From positions 35,154,001 to 35,218,000 of the forward strand of contig OZ231127.1 of NCBI GenBank assembly GCA_965153355.1: 64,000 bases of DNA, read 5' to 3'. Shown here one piece after another: positions 1 through 10,577 of this stretch. The notes beneath the pieces are model-generated. The model searched no databases, was not told the DNA's origin, and was given only the letters and a program-made list of their open reading frames with translations. Both the position numbers and the translations under genes were made by a program. The DNA is from Flaccisagitta enflata (Eukaryota > Chaetognatha > Sagittoidea > Aphragmophora). The stretch's first letter is position 1. Each line of letters begins with the position of its first letter.

Positions 1-4
1 CAGC

Positions 5-130
5 TTTTGAGTCGCGTGCTCTACACCCTACACCCTGCACCCAGTTGGTTCTTCAGTTGGTTGGTCCATCGGTCGGTTGGTCAGTGGTACCCTTTTGGGC
101 AGCGGCCCCAAAGGGGTTGACAACCCATGC
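5..130 (+). mobile_element. HE element, 5' part
   Basis: Starts with GAGTCGCGTGC followed by CTACACCCTGC and GGTTGGTCC/GGTCGGTTGG tetranucleotides, as at the 5' end of HE elements. It runs into GGGCAGCGGCCCCAAAGGGG, the arm motif of the foldback core. No 3' end with GGCCTTGTT follows, so it is partial. Confidence 0.5.
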
Positions 131-150
131 TAGCGAGCGAAAGTGAATGT

Positions 151-366
151 GACTAAGGCAAATTAAATTTTTGTCAAAAATCGCTCATTTTAAACATTAT
201 TCTTATATATAGAACACGAAATGAATAATCTATGTCATGTATATGAATAAAAAATCTGATTTCAATCATAATATATCAATTTAGATCATGAGGAGGCCAA
301 TTACCAGCGTGAAACAGCGATGTTTGAACTACATCTATAACATATGCTAAAGTATTGAAATATTAT
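151..366. other. AT-rich stretch, nothing recognised
   Basis: No open frame of note, repeat unit or RNA fold seen. Confidence 0.5.
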
Positions 367-368
367 TA

Positions 369-544
369 CAGTGGGACCCCGTAATAACAGCCCCGCCTTT
401 AAAGGTTCCCCATCAATAAAGGTCAATATTTTTAGGTCCCAGATGATAGTATTCAATGTTATTTTACCCCTCTTTAAAGGTAACCCTGAGATAAAGGTGA
501 GAAATCATCAGTCCCAATGGGACCGATGAGGCGGGGTCCTACTG
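369..544. mobile_element. MITE, 176 bp, TA-flanked (Tc1/mariner-pogo type)
   Basis: Left end CAGTGGGACCCCG and right end CGGGGTCCTACTG are imperfect terminal inverted repeats, each flanked by TA (367-368 and 545-546). The inside is a degenerate foldback (AATAAAGGT / CCTTTAAAGG). Size, TIR and TA target duplication fit a non-autonomous Tc1/mariner/pogo-like element. No protein is encoded. Confidence 0.7.
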
Positions 545-546
545 TA

Positions 547-1354
547 ATTACAAACAAACAAACGGTTCTTGACATGGAGTTATGATTTATAAGTTTTTAT
601 AGGATCAACTATGTAAAATATGTGATTTAATGCCATTGGCCGCGTCCAAATCGGTCGAGCGGCTCGGCGCGGCCCGCCTTGCAGAAGTTAAAAAAATTTA
701 ATCGAGCAAAAATCCTATCGGTGGTGGCTTTCTCTGGCAGCGCGAAATTACGAAGCTGTTCAGAAGATCTTTTTCCTGTCTGAGCTTTTCTATTAGACGG
801 TCACCTCACATATTTTTGCACAGGGAACCTAAAAAGGCTGTAGAACATGATTCTGATATCCATTTTGACCTAACTTGAGCCAAAAAAAGTAGAAACGGTT
901 TTTTGAGCTAAAAACAGCTATTTCTCATAAAAAAATGCTATAAAATGAAACATTTTGAACTTTTTTATATAGAAACAAAGTTCCAATAGCAATTGATACT
1001 CGAGTGAACTGAGAACAATTTTGAATAGGTCTATGAGGTTCAAAAATTACGTTAAAATCCTCAAAAATGAAAAAATAACCCAAAACAAGGAAATTCTATA
1101 AACTGATATTTTGGAACTGTTTCTTAGAGTAAGATATGCTGTCAGTATGAAATTCATTGATGTAATTGAAAAAACATGCATATTACAGGCGAAAAATGCA
1201 AAACCGCAATATGCAAATGAGATTAAGTGCAAATTTTCAAAAATAGTAGAAATCGTCTAAGAACACAAAAAATTGAATCAGCACAGTGTAAATGATCAAA
1301 ATACATCAATTTCTGTCAGAATTAACCAAAAAAAATTGAAAAATTAGTGTTTTT
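547..1354. other. AT-rich non-coding DNA with one arm of an inverted repeat
   Basis: 811-880 is the left arm of an imperfect inverted repeat whose right arm is 1772-1840 (TTTTTGCACAGGG against CCCCTGTGCAAAAAA, and TTGACCTAACTTGAGC against GCTCAAGTTAGGCCAA). The rest shows no gene signal. Confidence 0.5.
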
Positions 1355-1840
1355 AGTCGCGTGCACGCGACTCTACACCTTGGTCTGTCGGTCGGTCGGT
1401 CCGTCCGTCCCGTAACGTTTTTAAATTTTTGATGGTTTTTATCATTTTTTATCATTTTTTAGCATTTTTTAACATTTTATAACATTTTTTAACATTTTTT
1501 AACATTTTCTGACATTTATGGCATTTTAACACTTTTTAACCTTTTTAAAAATTTTTAACATTTTTTAACATCTTTTTAACATTTTTAAACATTTTTTAAC
1601 ATTTTTTAACATTTCTCAACATTTTTTAACATTTCTTAACTTTTTTTTACATTTCAACATTTCTTAACATATTGTTTGTCATATCCAGACGCACGCGACT
1701 GTTGCCCTCTTGGGCTTGTTATGAGCAAAATACACAATTTTTACACAAAAAAACGTTTTTAATTTTTTTGTGCTCAAGTTAGGCCAAAATGAATATCAGA
1801 ATTGTGTTTTACAGCATTTTTATGACCCCTGTGCAAAAAA
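811..1840. repeat. Foldback element interrupted by an HE element
   Basis: Arms 811-880 and 1772-1840 are inverted and imperfect (~70 bp). The HE copy at 1355-1720 lies between them. Without it the structure would be ~660 bp. Confidence 0.55.
1355..1720 (+). mobile_element. HE element with AT-rich core
   Basis: Full copy. The 5' hairpin is AGTCGCGTGCACGCGACT after TTTTT, followed by CTCTACACC and GTCGGTCGG repeats. The distal arm GCACGCGACT pairs 10/10 with the first ten bases. The 3' hairpin GCCCTCTTGGGC is followed by TTGTT. The core, about 1430-1670, is a degenerate 10-bp repeat of the type TTTTTTAACA. Confidence 0.8.
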
Positions 1841-2286
1841 TTATGATGTGTCCATCTTTTTTTTTTCAAAACCCTTAAAATTGAGATTTTCGATAACCGG
1901 AATCCTGACCGTAGACTTTTCGTAAGTATATAGTGCAGCATATCGTTTGAATCGTCTTTACATGGAGAACATGGAATTAGTGATGATTTTTTTTCTCTGT
2001 AAAACGTAGCAACTTGTAGATAGAAACAGATTTATAGAGGTCCTGAGCGTGTGAGCGAGAGAGAGGGCGTGGTTCTAGTGACGATAACAAACAAGATTGT
2101 TCCTGTTCAACGCGTTTACAGCATGAACACATACATGAATCACAACTGTTTACAAGGGAGTGACCGAAATTGGTGAGCGAGCCCATGAATGGCACGCTTG
2201 GGTGCTTCACATAGCATTCGTTTTGATTATACCTTTACCCTATTAATATAATTTGAAGAAACAAAAATCATAAAGATGACCTTTTC
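1721..2286. other. AT-rich non-coding DNA
   Basis: Holds the right foldback arm (1772-1840). No gene or further repeat recognised. Confidence 0.45.
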
Positions 2287-2404
2287 AGGTGTGACAAAGC
2301 ACCTTTATAACTGGCTCTGTTCGTCGGTTGGTTGGTTGGTCTGTCTGTAACACATTCGTTTGACGATCCACACGTCGCACCTTATTGGCCTACTTGGCCT
2401 TGTT
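2287..2404 (+). mobile_element. HE element, AGGTGYGAC subfamily
   Basis: 118 bp. The 5' arm AGGTGTGAC has proximal arm GCACCT and distal arm GTCGCACCT (one G-T wobble). The 3' hairpin is GGCCTACTTGGCC, then TTGTTT. Near-identical copies lie at 16269 and 48081. Confidence 0.8.
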
Positions 2405-2941
2405 TTTAAAATTCATACATCTTTTGTTTTTGTTTTGGCCTTTAAATTCCTACAGCAATCCCAGGAACCAGTAAAATCCTGTGTTATTTTGTTACTAAAA
2501 TGACAATTATTTTTTTCATAAAATCTTAGTTTTTGTCAGAATAGACAAAAATAACAGAATATAGACTGCAAAAAAACTTATTCAAAAAACAGATTTACAA
2601 TTCTATAAAGATAGAAAATTAGTAATATTTAAATAAAAGATTTTAAACTTATTGATTTATCTCACTGCATTATGCAAATTACGTCCTTAAAATAAAATTG
2701 CTAAAAAATCAAAGATTAATGATTTCTGATAAAAGAAAAATGATAAACTTCAAAACTGATCACTCTCTTAAATAAAAAAGAGAAAAGAAATAACCAATTT
2801 TTGCTATGTGAAGCACCCAAATGGTACACGCAGGTGAAGCGAGCATAGCAAAGCAAAGCGCATCAGAGTGAGTGAGTGTAGTGAGCGGTGCGAATACACG
2901 TAGCAAGCGACCGAGTGACCCATTAAAACGCAATTGTTTTT
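2405..2941. other. AT-rich non-coding DNA
   Basis: Contains short GAGCGAGCATAGC-like purine runs at about 2830-2920. No gene seen. Confidence 0.4.
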
Positions 2942-3194
2942 AGATGCGTCCGTCAGGAACGCATCTCTATAAGAGGGTCTGTCCGTCCATCGGTCCGTCG
3001 GTCGGTCCGTCAGTCACGCCCGTGCGAAAACCGCGTTTCTCGGCTGTTTTTAGCCACGGTGATACCCTACTCTGGAACAAATGATCAACCAACATGTTTT
3101 GAGAGTCTTTCCATCCGTCTGTCCATACATATATGTCACATGATCAATACACGCTGAGACAGCCCGGATGCATCGTTGCCCGGTCGGGCTTGTT
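2942..3194 (+). mobile_element. HE element, AGATGCG subfamily
   Basis: The 5' hairpin is AGATGCGTCC with ACGCATCT, followed by CTCTATAAGAGGGTCTGTCC and GTCGGTCC repeats. The distal arm GGATGCATCG pairs with the 5' arm at 8 of 10 positions plus one wobble. The 3' hairpin GCCCGGTCGGGC is followed by TTGTT. Confidence 0.75.
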
Positions 3195-3202
3195 GACTAG
3201 AA

Positions 3203-3332
<130 letters not shown>

Positions 3333-3431
3333 AAACGTCGAGTGATATACAAGCTAGCTAAAATTGTAACGTTATCCTTAACCAGCCACTTTTGACCAGT
3401 TTGTGACCAGTGATGGACCTGCTAAGCATTA

Positions 3432-3838
3432 AACAGCCCAAGAGGGCAACAGTCGCGTGCGTCTGGGAATGACAAACAAAAGGCCGCGCGATATATATTG
3501 ATTCAATGTCGATACGATATCGAGACGATATCGATAACATATCGATACGATACAATACCCAAAAATACCCAAAAATACCAAAGAATACACAAAAGTACTC
3601 AAAAATATCCGAAAGTACCCCAAAGTACCCCAAGTACCCAGAACAACTTAAGTACCCTAAAGTACCCTAAAGTATCCTGAAGTACCCTAAAGTACCCTGA
3701 AATACCCTAGAGTACCTTAAATTACCTTAAAAAAACCATAAAAAGTCAAAATTTTAGAAATGTGACGGACCAACGGACCGACCGACGGATCGACCTACCG
3801 ACCAACACGGCAAGGTGTAGAGTTGCGTGCACGCGACT
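3432..3838 (-). mobile_element. HE element with 10-bp minisatellite core
   Basis: Read on the minus strand it begins AGTCGCGTGC with proximal ACGCAACT, and the distal arm GCACGCGACT matches 10/10. It ends with the GCCCTCTTGGGC hairpin. The core carries degenerate AAAGTACCCT repeats (about 3595-3735) and CGATAT-type repeats (3495-3555). It shares its 3' end type with the copy at 1355-1720. Confidence 0.75.
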
Positions 3839-3910
3839 AAAGATGCATGATTTTCTTTCAATGAGGTGATATAAACAAAGAATAAAAAGGAATCATAACC
3901 GAAACTCTTT

Positions 3911-4128
3911 AGTCACGTGCACGCGACTCTACAAACCGCTTTGTCCGTGGGTCGGTCAGTCAGTTGGTCGGTCGGTCGGTTGGTCGGTCAGTCAGTTGGT
4001 TGGTCACTTTACTTCTTTTATGATTTTATTTCTTTGACCTCACTGCTCCTGCCCAAATGGTCTGGTGACTTCTAACATGGCCCCTGCCCACCCGCACACG
4101 ACTTCAGTAGCCGTGTATTTGGCCTTGT
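3911..4128 (+). mobile_element. HE element, AGTCGCG subfamily
   Basis: The 5' hairpin is AGTCACGTGCACGCGACT, then GTCGGTCGG repeats. The typical 3' block follows (CTCCTGCCCAAATGGTCTGG, CACCCGCACACGACT, GCCGTGTATTTGGCC, TTGTTTT). A second copy starts 5 nt after its end in the same direction. Confidence 0.75.
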
Positions 4129-4133
4129 TTTTT

Positions 4134-4308
4134 AGTCAAGTGCTACGCGACTACCCCGCTTTGTTGGTCCAATTGTCCATTGTTCACACTTTACTTTTGT
4201 TAGGTATTTGCCGTCTTTGGCCTCAATGCTCCTCCCCAAATGATCAAGTGATATAAAATATGGCCTATGCCTACCCGCGACTTGGGTAGCCGTGTATTCG
4301 GCCTTATT
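4134..4308 (+). mobile_element. HE element, head-to-tail with the previous copy
   Basis: The 5' arm AGTCAAGTGCTACGCGACT is mutated. The 3' block CCCGCGACTTGGGTAGCC ends GTGTATTCGGCCTTATTTT. Confidence 0.7.
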
Positions 4309-4466
4309 TTCATAAGTGCTAATTTTGGTTGTTTTTTTACCACTCAAAGATCAGTTTTTGCTCAAATAAGCCTGACCAAGCTGCCAAGTGAGCACTCAAC
4401 ACAGCCGTCAGAACCAGACAAGGTAGAAAGAATAAAAAAAAATGCACTGAAGACGAAACTATAAGG

Positions 4467-4657
4467 AACAAGGCCGGATACACGGCTACCCCAGTCGCGT
4501 GCGCGGGGCAGGGGCCATATTTGAGGTCACTTGATCATTTGGGCAGGAGCAGTGAGGCCAAAAACCGCAAAAACCCAAAAAAGTAGTGTGACGGACCAAT
4601 GGACGGATGGACGGAAGGACCGACAAAGCGGGGTGTAGAGTTGCGTAGCACGCGACT
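4467..4657 (-). mobile_element. HE element, full length 191 bp
   Basis: On the minus strand: AGTCGCGTGCTACGCAACT hairpin, GTCCTTCCGTCC-type repeats, the CTGCTCCTGCCCAAATGATC block, distal arm GCACGCGACT (10/10), GGGGTAGCCGTGTATCCGGCC, TTGTT. Confidence 0.8.
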
Positions 4658-4859
4658 AAAAACATTAATTTTTTCATATTTTGACTTTTTTTTTCCTTTT
4701 TCCATCTTTAAGTGGCCATATCTTCTGAACGGCTGAACCGATTTAGTCGCGCAAAAAAGCATCAGATGCCCTTTCACCAATTTTTCCTAATTCCATCAAA
4801 AAACGACTGAGTTAAGATTTTTTAAACGAAATAGATTTACTGACAAAATAGTTCATGTT

Positions 4860-5285
4860 CACTCTTTTTTTTTTATAAGAACGTCATTTTTTTTTCGAAG
4901 GCTTCATGTTCTTATTTTCAACACCAAATGAAGCCTTCAACGTTCTTAGAGCGTTCTTCATTTTAAATACAATATAAAGTATAGGAAACCTTATAATATA
5001 CTATTACTCAATTATAGTAAATATATGTCTGTAAAATACTGTTAAAACAAATGCTAATCATTAAAGTCTAATGATATTTTTACAATTTTTAGTCAAGAAT
5101 CAAATGATATCATATTAATTACACTAAAATTCAAGTGTTTTTTTAATTTTTTTTTATATTACTTTATGCGATGTTTTTTTTTCAAACTATGAAGCCTTCG
5201 TATGTTCTTAAGATGTTCTTAATTTTGGGGCTATTCGAAACCTTGATGTTCTTATAAACTAGGTTCTTATAAAAAAAAAAGAGTG
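4860..5285. mobile_element. MITE, 426 bp, CACTCTTTTT type
   Basis: The ends are CACTCTTTTTTTTTT(A)TAAGAAC and its inverse. The inside has GAAGCCTTC and GTTCTTA motifs arranged as an imperfect foldback. Two further copies (21018 and 21881) come out at about 426 bp once nested HE elements are removed. A flanking TA is seen on the right; on the left it is TT. Confidence 0.7.
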
Positions 5286-5432
5286 TAGACTAAGGATAAG
5301 TTTGGGGCTGTTTGCGCCTCTCAACGATCAGTTTTTGGGCTAAAATCGTGTTGAATAATCTTACCAAACGTATACATGTACTTTAAGACAAAAGATAGAC
5401 ATTTCTTACTATTTCAAAATTTTCACTTTCCC

Positions 5433-5712
5433 TGGCTACCCATGCTTTCACAGATATGGGGAATTTTCTCCTTCTCCGTCCATCCATCCGTCCATCCATC
5501 TATCTGTCCATCTATCTGTCCATCCATCCATCCGTCCGTCCATCCGTCCCCCTCCAGGCTCAAGGCTCGAATCCCAGTCCCAAAATCCCAGCCTTGTGGC
5601 CCATATCTTAACCTCAAGGCCCATATCCTAGCTTGGAGGACCCAATCTTAGCCTGAAGGCCCGAAATTCCAGCCTTGAGGCACAAATCCCACCCAAGAGA
5701 TCCATATTCCAG
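5433..5712. mobile_element. Left half of an HE foldback core, split by element A
   Basis: Contains CCATGCTTTCACAG..GGGGAATTTTCTCC, the HE foldback-core arm, then CCATCCGTCC repeats and ~22-bp units of the type GCCTCAAGGCCCATATCCCA. The right half resumes at 10689 after element A. The last nine bases (5704-5712, ATATTCCAG) are the target duplication of A. Confidence 0.65.
5704..5712. other. Target site duplication of element A, left copy
   Basis: ATATTCCAG, identical to 10689-10697. Confidence 0.85.
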
Positions 5713-5721
5713 TCGGTTGTG

Positions 5722-5823
5722 TCATATTACAAAAGGTTTTTTGATCGCTTCATCAACATCAGGGGGCATGGAGGGACGAATTATAAGAAACTTAGCGTTT
5801 TTATTTTTTCGAATTTCGTCCAT
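5722..5823 (-). CDS. 33-codon open frame in the terminal repeat of A (L-type)
   Basis: Runs outward from ATG (5821-5823) to TGA (5722-5724), 9 nt inside the element end. The product starts MDEIRKNKNAKFL and ends MPPDVDEAIKKPFVI, with no known domain, signal or membrane segment. The same frame without indels occurs in all four terminal repeats. A TATATAA box lies 37 nt upstream of the ATG. Against a selected protein: every difference between copies changes the amino acid, so conservation may be at the DNA level (a transposase binding site) and the frame incidental. The frame itself contains AATAAA. Confidence 0.3.
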   Translation of the reverse strand: MDEIRKNKNAKFLIIRPSMPPDVDEAIKKPFVI

Positions 5824-5860
5824 CTTCCGTTTTTTTAGCAACAAAAACTGTTTTCCCTGC

Positions 5861-5887
5861 TTATATATTCCTCCCTCGATTACGTCA
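5861..5887 (-). promoter_or_regulatory. Outward promoter-like array, TGACGTAA-N12-TATATAA
   Basis: On the minus strand TGACGTAA (5880-5887, CRE/ATF-like) is followed by TATATAA (5861-5867) and GCAGGGAA. Order and spacing are kept in the other three terminal repeats. Confidence 0.5.
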
Positions 5888-6300
5888 CCTCGACTTCGGT
5901 TTCGAACAACACCTCCAGTGTAAGATCATTCATCTTTTCACGGGGTTATCTTGATGCTCAAATATATTTCGGAATGTTTTAGCTTTAGCTTGTGACAAGA
6001 ACAATGCTAGCTCTGTATCAGCGAATTGATTTAGAAAAGACCACGCTGTAACGGTTGCTGAAATAATGACGCTGCCTTATGCAAATTAGGAATTCGAACA
6101 AGGATTTTCGAGAGAGGCTGCGCTCTGAGTATGTGGAGCCTGTTTGTACACATTATACATGAAATTCGGTTAAAAAGACCGATGACTCGTTAATTAGACG
6201 ACTCTCCGGTTTACCCGTAAGAATGTAGGCTGCTCTGAAGAAACGAACAAACAATGAAATAATCGCATTATTATTACGTATTGTGCCAAGACTTTCCTGC

Positions 6301-6335
6301 GCGCGCGCGTGCGTGCGTTCGTGTGTGTGTGTGTG

Positions 6336-6411
<76 letters not shown>
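6301..6411. repeat. (GC/GT)n and (GA)n microsatellite
   Basis: Short GCGCGC/GTGTGT run, then ~37 GA units. The same site in element B (32139-32177) has only about half as many CT units. Confidence 0.95.
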
Positions 6412-6414
<3 letters not shown>

Positions 6415-6741
6415 GCCGTTTCCACGAAAGTAAACAAAAGATCCCTCCAGTTCCCTCGCCGGGTTTCGAAAATAACCTAACGTTTCTCTCGCTCTTACTG
6501 TTATGATTTAATGACAACACCATCAAATTCCTAGGTGTTGCTTAACTTTTTTCTTAGAAAGTGAAAACCATTGATAAAATACTTGAAATAAGTGAAATTA
6601 AAAATAAATTCTACAATTTTTTTTTCAACAAATGCCAATGAATACATCCTTAGATCTTAAAAGGCACTTAACATTCACTGATATAAATGTTTTTAATATC
6701 ATTAAGTAATAATGAACTATAAAGTTTGTTATCGGTCTTTG

Positions 6742-6835
6742 GCCTCACTGCTCCTGCCCAAATGATCGTGACCTTAAATAAGGCCTCTGCCTACCCACAC
6801 ACGACTTGGGTAGCCGTGTATCCGGCCTTGTTGAT
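6742..6835 (+). mobile_element. HE element, 3' half only
   Basis: CTCACTGCTCCTGCCCAAATG to CACACGACTTGGGTAGCC and GTGTATCCGGCCTTGTT. No 5' hairpin. It meets the next copy tail to tail and is shared with B (31721-31812). Confidence 0.7.
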
Positions 6836-6843
6836 TCTCAAAG

Positions 6844-6987
6844 AACAAGGCCGGATACACGGCAATCCAGTCGCGGACGGTTGGGCCGAAGCAGTAGTGC
6901 ACTAACCACTCGGAATTCAAAAATGTTACGGGACGGATGGACAGACAGACCGACTGACACAGCAAGGTGTAGAGTCGCGTGTCGCGT
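6844..6987 (-). mobile_element. HE element, AGTCGCGG subfamily
   Basis: AACAAGGCCGGATACACGGC at the left is the 3' end. Distal arm TCCGCGACTGG, CTGTCCATCC repeats, CTCTACACCTTGC. The outermost hairpin arm is eroded (CACGCGACACGCGACT). The copy in B is 31565-31709. Confidence 0.7.
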
Positions 6988-7154
6988 GAAAAGGGAATAT
7001 TGATTTACCATGCACGAAATAACTTGTTCAATCTCTTCTTTCTTTCATATGAAATGGGGAAACAAACTCGATTGGAACAAAAACACTTTTCGATTGTTTT
7101 TGAAATACCGACCGGAAGAAAGTTGTAAGAGTGGATTTTTATATCAAACTTTTT

Positions 7155-7734
7155 AGTTGTGTGCTACGCGACTCTACACCCCGTTATGTCGGCCCGTCGG
7201 TCGGTTGGTCGGTTGTTCCTTTTTTTGGGCAGCGGCCCCAAAGGTGTCGATGGCCTGTGCTTTCACACAGGGGAATTTTCTCCTTCTCCTCCTTCTCTTT
7301 CTTCGTCCCCCCCCCCCCCACCTCCAGGCCCATATTTCAGCCTCGAGGCCCATATCCCAGCCTCAAGACCCAAATCCAGGGATTTGGGCCTCAAGACGGG
7401 GATTTGGGCCTTGAGGCTGGGATATGGGCCTCGAGGCTGAGATATGGACCTGAAGGTTGGGGGGGGGGGCAGAGGAGGAGGAGGAGAAAATTCCATAGGT
7501 CATCATCCCCTTTGGGGCCGCTGCCCTGTTCCCACCCTCAACTACAATCATGACCTACGGCTAAGCAGGGCGCGGGTACCGCTGACCACCTAACGCTTTT
7601 GCGATTTTTACTTTTTTGGTGTTATTGAGCTTTTTGAGCCTACTGCTCCTGCCCAAATGCTCTGGTGACCTTCTTGATTTGAACGCTTAAGCCCATCCGT
7701 ACGCGACTGGGGTAGCCGTGTATCCGGCCTTGTT
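7155..7734 (+). mobile_element. HE element, 580 bp, with foldback minisatellite core
   Basis: 5' AGTTGTGTGCTACGCGACT, CTCTACACCCCG, GTCGGTCGG repeats. Foldback core: left arm from 7227 (GGGCAGCGGCCCCAAAGG), minisatellite 7318-7462, right arm ending 7526. Then AGCAGGGCGCGGGTACCGCT and the normal 3' end (TACGCGACTGGGGTAGCC, GTGTATCCGGCC, TTGTT). It shows that the foldback modules elsewhere are HE cores. The copy in B is 30833-31398. Confidence 0.8.
7227..7526. repeat. Foldback arms around a ~22-bp minisatellite
   Basis: The arms read GGGCAGCGGCCCCAAAGG..CACAGGGGAATTTTCTCC and its inverse. Units such as GAGGCCCATATCCCAGCCTC reverse direction half-way, so the minisatellite is itself palindromic. 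Confidence 0.75.
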
Positions 7735-7820
7735 TAATAAATTAGTTTTACATGTCATGATCAAATTTTTGATTTGAACGCTTAAAAAGTCGGCCTACCT
7801 TTTTCGGCCTTTTTTTTTTA

Positions 7821-7972
7821 AGTCGCGGACACGTGACTACACCTTGCCGTGTTGGTCGGTCGGTCGGTACGTCAGTCCATTCGCCGGTAACATTTTTGAA
7901 ATGCGAGCGATTTTCGCATTACTGCTCCTGCCCCACCATCCGCGACTGGATTGCCGTGTATCTGGCCTTGTT
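7821..7972 (+). mobile_element. HE element, AGTCGCGG subfamily, 152 bp
   Basis: 5' arm AGTCGCGGACACGTGACT. Distal arm TCCGCGACT (9/9). 3' GCCGTGTATCTGGCC then TTGTT. The copy in B is 30595-30747. Flanked by T runs with no other target duplication. Confidence 0.8.
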
Positions 7973-8426
7973 TTTCTTGACAGTTATTACAGGGAATATC
8001 CTTGATAAAAAATATGATGGGAAACTCACAAAACATTTCAGATACTAAATCTTTTTCAAAACATATTCAATTTGAGACCATTCGGCAGAACTTTCTGCAC
8101 AATTTGTTGGTAAACGGCAGAGAAAGAATGCAACCCTCAATGGTTTTCTTAGGAAAACAGAGATTTTGTTAATTTGAGGATGTTTCATTTTTTCCATGTA
8201 GGTTTTTCCGTGTAGGTTTTTCTTTTCAAAACCCGATTTGTAAGTCTAAAACAAACTTTTTTCAGAATTGGATTATCATTTATAAAAGCTGGAATATGAC
8301 ATTTTCTTTGGTGTCACTTTGCGGGGTATTTCCTGTAGCTATCTATTGCTAAATAGCTGAGCGCACAATATTATTCAAACTTATTGAAGCACTCACTTTA
8401 TAACTACAGAAGAAGGGTTAATACAA

Positions 8427-9459
8427 CCCCCTAAAACTGTAGCACCCCCCCCTTAAAGATCAAACTACCGCAATAAGTTGAAGGGGCATTTAAAATTGAG
8501 CCGCTTTTATTTCCCCCCCCCCCTGCCTTTGACTTTCTACCCCGCGACGTGTTGCGTCGCGTTTCAAAATCTATGATTTTCTTCCCCATAAAACAATGAA
8601 ACAGTGAAGTGAAGGTTTGAATAGTGTTAAATTATGTTCTATACTGTTTTCATGATTTGGCACTGTGAAAAGTTTTATTTTCCCCAAATTTTTTTTTCCT
8701 TTTTTTTTCTCCTTTGATTTCCTTCCCCATCTCCAAACCCTTTAATTATATACAGGCCTGTTAAGATGTTTGTGCTGGGTTGTAAATCATAGCTTAGGAC
8801 TATACAAGTGGCGCCACCAAGGCGACTTTAAAATTTCCGCTCCAATTTTAAATCATAGCATGAAATTCTTGATTTTATGATTATGCGAAAGTAGCTAATT
8901 TTAATACAGACGGGACCCTAATAAGAGCGGAGGAGGGACCCAAAGTGTTACATGCCCCCCCTACAGCTCACATGGTTCACACTTGCAGTGGCGGTTGACA
9001 CCTTGGGTGAATACAAATGGCGCCACCGTGGCGATTTTTCAATTTCCACCTTGAACCCCTTCAAACCACTACAAAAGCGCGAAAAATTGAATATTTTTTT
9101 CTTCTCAAATTTTGATCCAAACTTGGCCCTTTGAGGGGGTTAAAGGTGGAAATTGAAAAATCGCCATGGTGGCGCCATTTGTATTCACCTAAGGTGTCAA
9201 CTGCCACTGCAAATAAGAAAATTGATTGAACCATGTGAGCTGTAGGGGGGGCATGTAACAATTGGGTCCCTCCTCCGCTCTTATTAGGGTCCCTTCTGTA
9301 CTTTTACAAGCTATATCTTGATTTAGAGACCAAAGTATAAGAACAACGCTGGTGGCGCCATTTGTATCAATACAAATCTTTCTTTACCTTAAAAGTATTT
9401 GTGATGTAAATATGTAATTGGTTAAGGCTGTAGGTGGGGGTGCTACAGTTTTTAGGGGG
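8427..9459. repeat. Larger foldback inside A
   Basis: CCCCCTAAAACTGTAGCACC at 8427 is inverted at 9432-9459. Between the arms lie the MITE at 8908-9298 and ~180 bp (about 8632-8810) not shared with B. Confidence 0.6.
8908..9298. mobile_element. MITE, 391 bp, near-complete foldback, TA-flanked
   Basis: Left CAGACGGGACCCTAATAAG and right inverse of CAGAAGGGACCCTAATAAG, with TA at 8906-8907 and 9299-9300. The arms extend ~150 bp (AAATGGCGCCACC / GGTGGCGCCATTT) around a ~60-bp loop. The copy in B is 28942-29325. Confidence 0.7.
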
Positions 9460-9729
9460 TTTCACAGCTTGTATTTAGCAATTCTCTTGAGTATGTTTAA
9501 GTCAAATTACTACCGGATACTTAGTACTTAGGTTCAAAACTTTTTGACTGTTTCAGATGGGTCTCTGTTAATGTCATATCCGTTAAAGCGGGGTGTAATT
9601 ATACGCGAAAGTTGTCTTACGAGTAGCGATAAAAGTAAAACGTTTGATTCCGTACTTGGTATTTACGTGCCCAAGAAGCGTCAAATGGGTATGAAACAAT
9701 ACATGTACAGGTCTTGGAACCCAGACTTG

Positions 9730-10050
9730 TACAGACAGACGCAGACAGACACAGACAGACACAGACAGACACAGACAGACACAGACAGACACAGACAGAC
9801 ACAGACAGACACAGACAGACAGACAGACACAGACAGTAAGAGACAGTAAGAACAGACAGACAGACAGATACACAGACACAGAGACACAGACAGAGACAGA
9901 CACACAGACAGAGACAGAGACAGACACACAGACAGAGACAGACAGAGACAGACACACAGACAGTGACACAGACAGACACGGAGACAGACACAGACAGTGA
10001 CACAGACAGAGACAGACAGTGACAAAGACAGACACAGAGACAGACAGGGA
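9730..10050. repeat. (ACAG)n / (GACA)n microsatellite
   Basis: Long imperfect tetranucleotide array. The copy in B (about 28176-28418) is inverted and shorter. Confidence 0.9.
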
Positions 10051-10513
10051 AAAAGGGAGGAAAGACACAATATTTCCGCGGAGGCATCAAATGTCTTTTA
10101 ACAACACGAAACTGTTGTCTGCGATCATCTTCCACTCACTTCGGGTTCATCATGCGTCGTCCCACTCTGGGGGCCTCAATTCATTCAGGTATGTCTGACC
10201 GTCGTCATATTAAGCATTCATGACTCGATTTAGCTCAATTCATCGTATAATGTGTACAAACAAGCTTCGCAAGTTCGCCGGTAACGCCTTCGAAATTTTC
10301 TGTTTGAATGCCTAATTTGCATAACGCAGCGCTGTTATTGCAGGAGCAGTTACAGCATATGCATCCTTGTATCATTTCGCTTTAATTACAGATGCAATAT
10401 TCTCGGCAATAGCTAAAGCGAAAATATTGCAGAATAATTTGAGCACCAAGATTAACTCGTAAATCAATGGATGATCACACACTGGATGTTACGATCAAAA
10501 ACGAAGTCATCGA

Positions 10514-10540
10514 TGACGTAAACGAGGGAGGAGTATATAA
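10514..10540 (+). promoter_or_regulatory. Outward promoter-like array, TGACGTAA-N12-TATATAA
   Basis: TGACGTAA 10514-10521, TATATAA 10534-10540, then GCAGGGAA. Same order and 12-nt spacing as the other ends. Confidence 0.5.
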
Positions 10541-10577
10541 GCAGGGAATTTAGTTTTCGTCGCTAAAAAAACGGAAG

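Larger units (their letters stand above)
5713..6215. repeat. Left (L-type) terminal inverted repeat of A
   Basis: Inverse of 10186-10688 with substitutions and small indels. It includes the octamer-like ATGCAAAT at 6079-6086 and GTTTGTACACATTATAC. The outer ~100 bp are the most similar. Confidence 0.75.

Noticed and set aside
6153-6526. Open frames rich in LSLSLS, RERERE or VCVCVC here and at many other places (33169-33672, 36747-37103, 44039-44451, 55124-55508, 61047-61274)
   Set aside because: They are translations of GA/CT or GT/CA microsatellites; frames stay open because the dinucleotides contain no stop.
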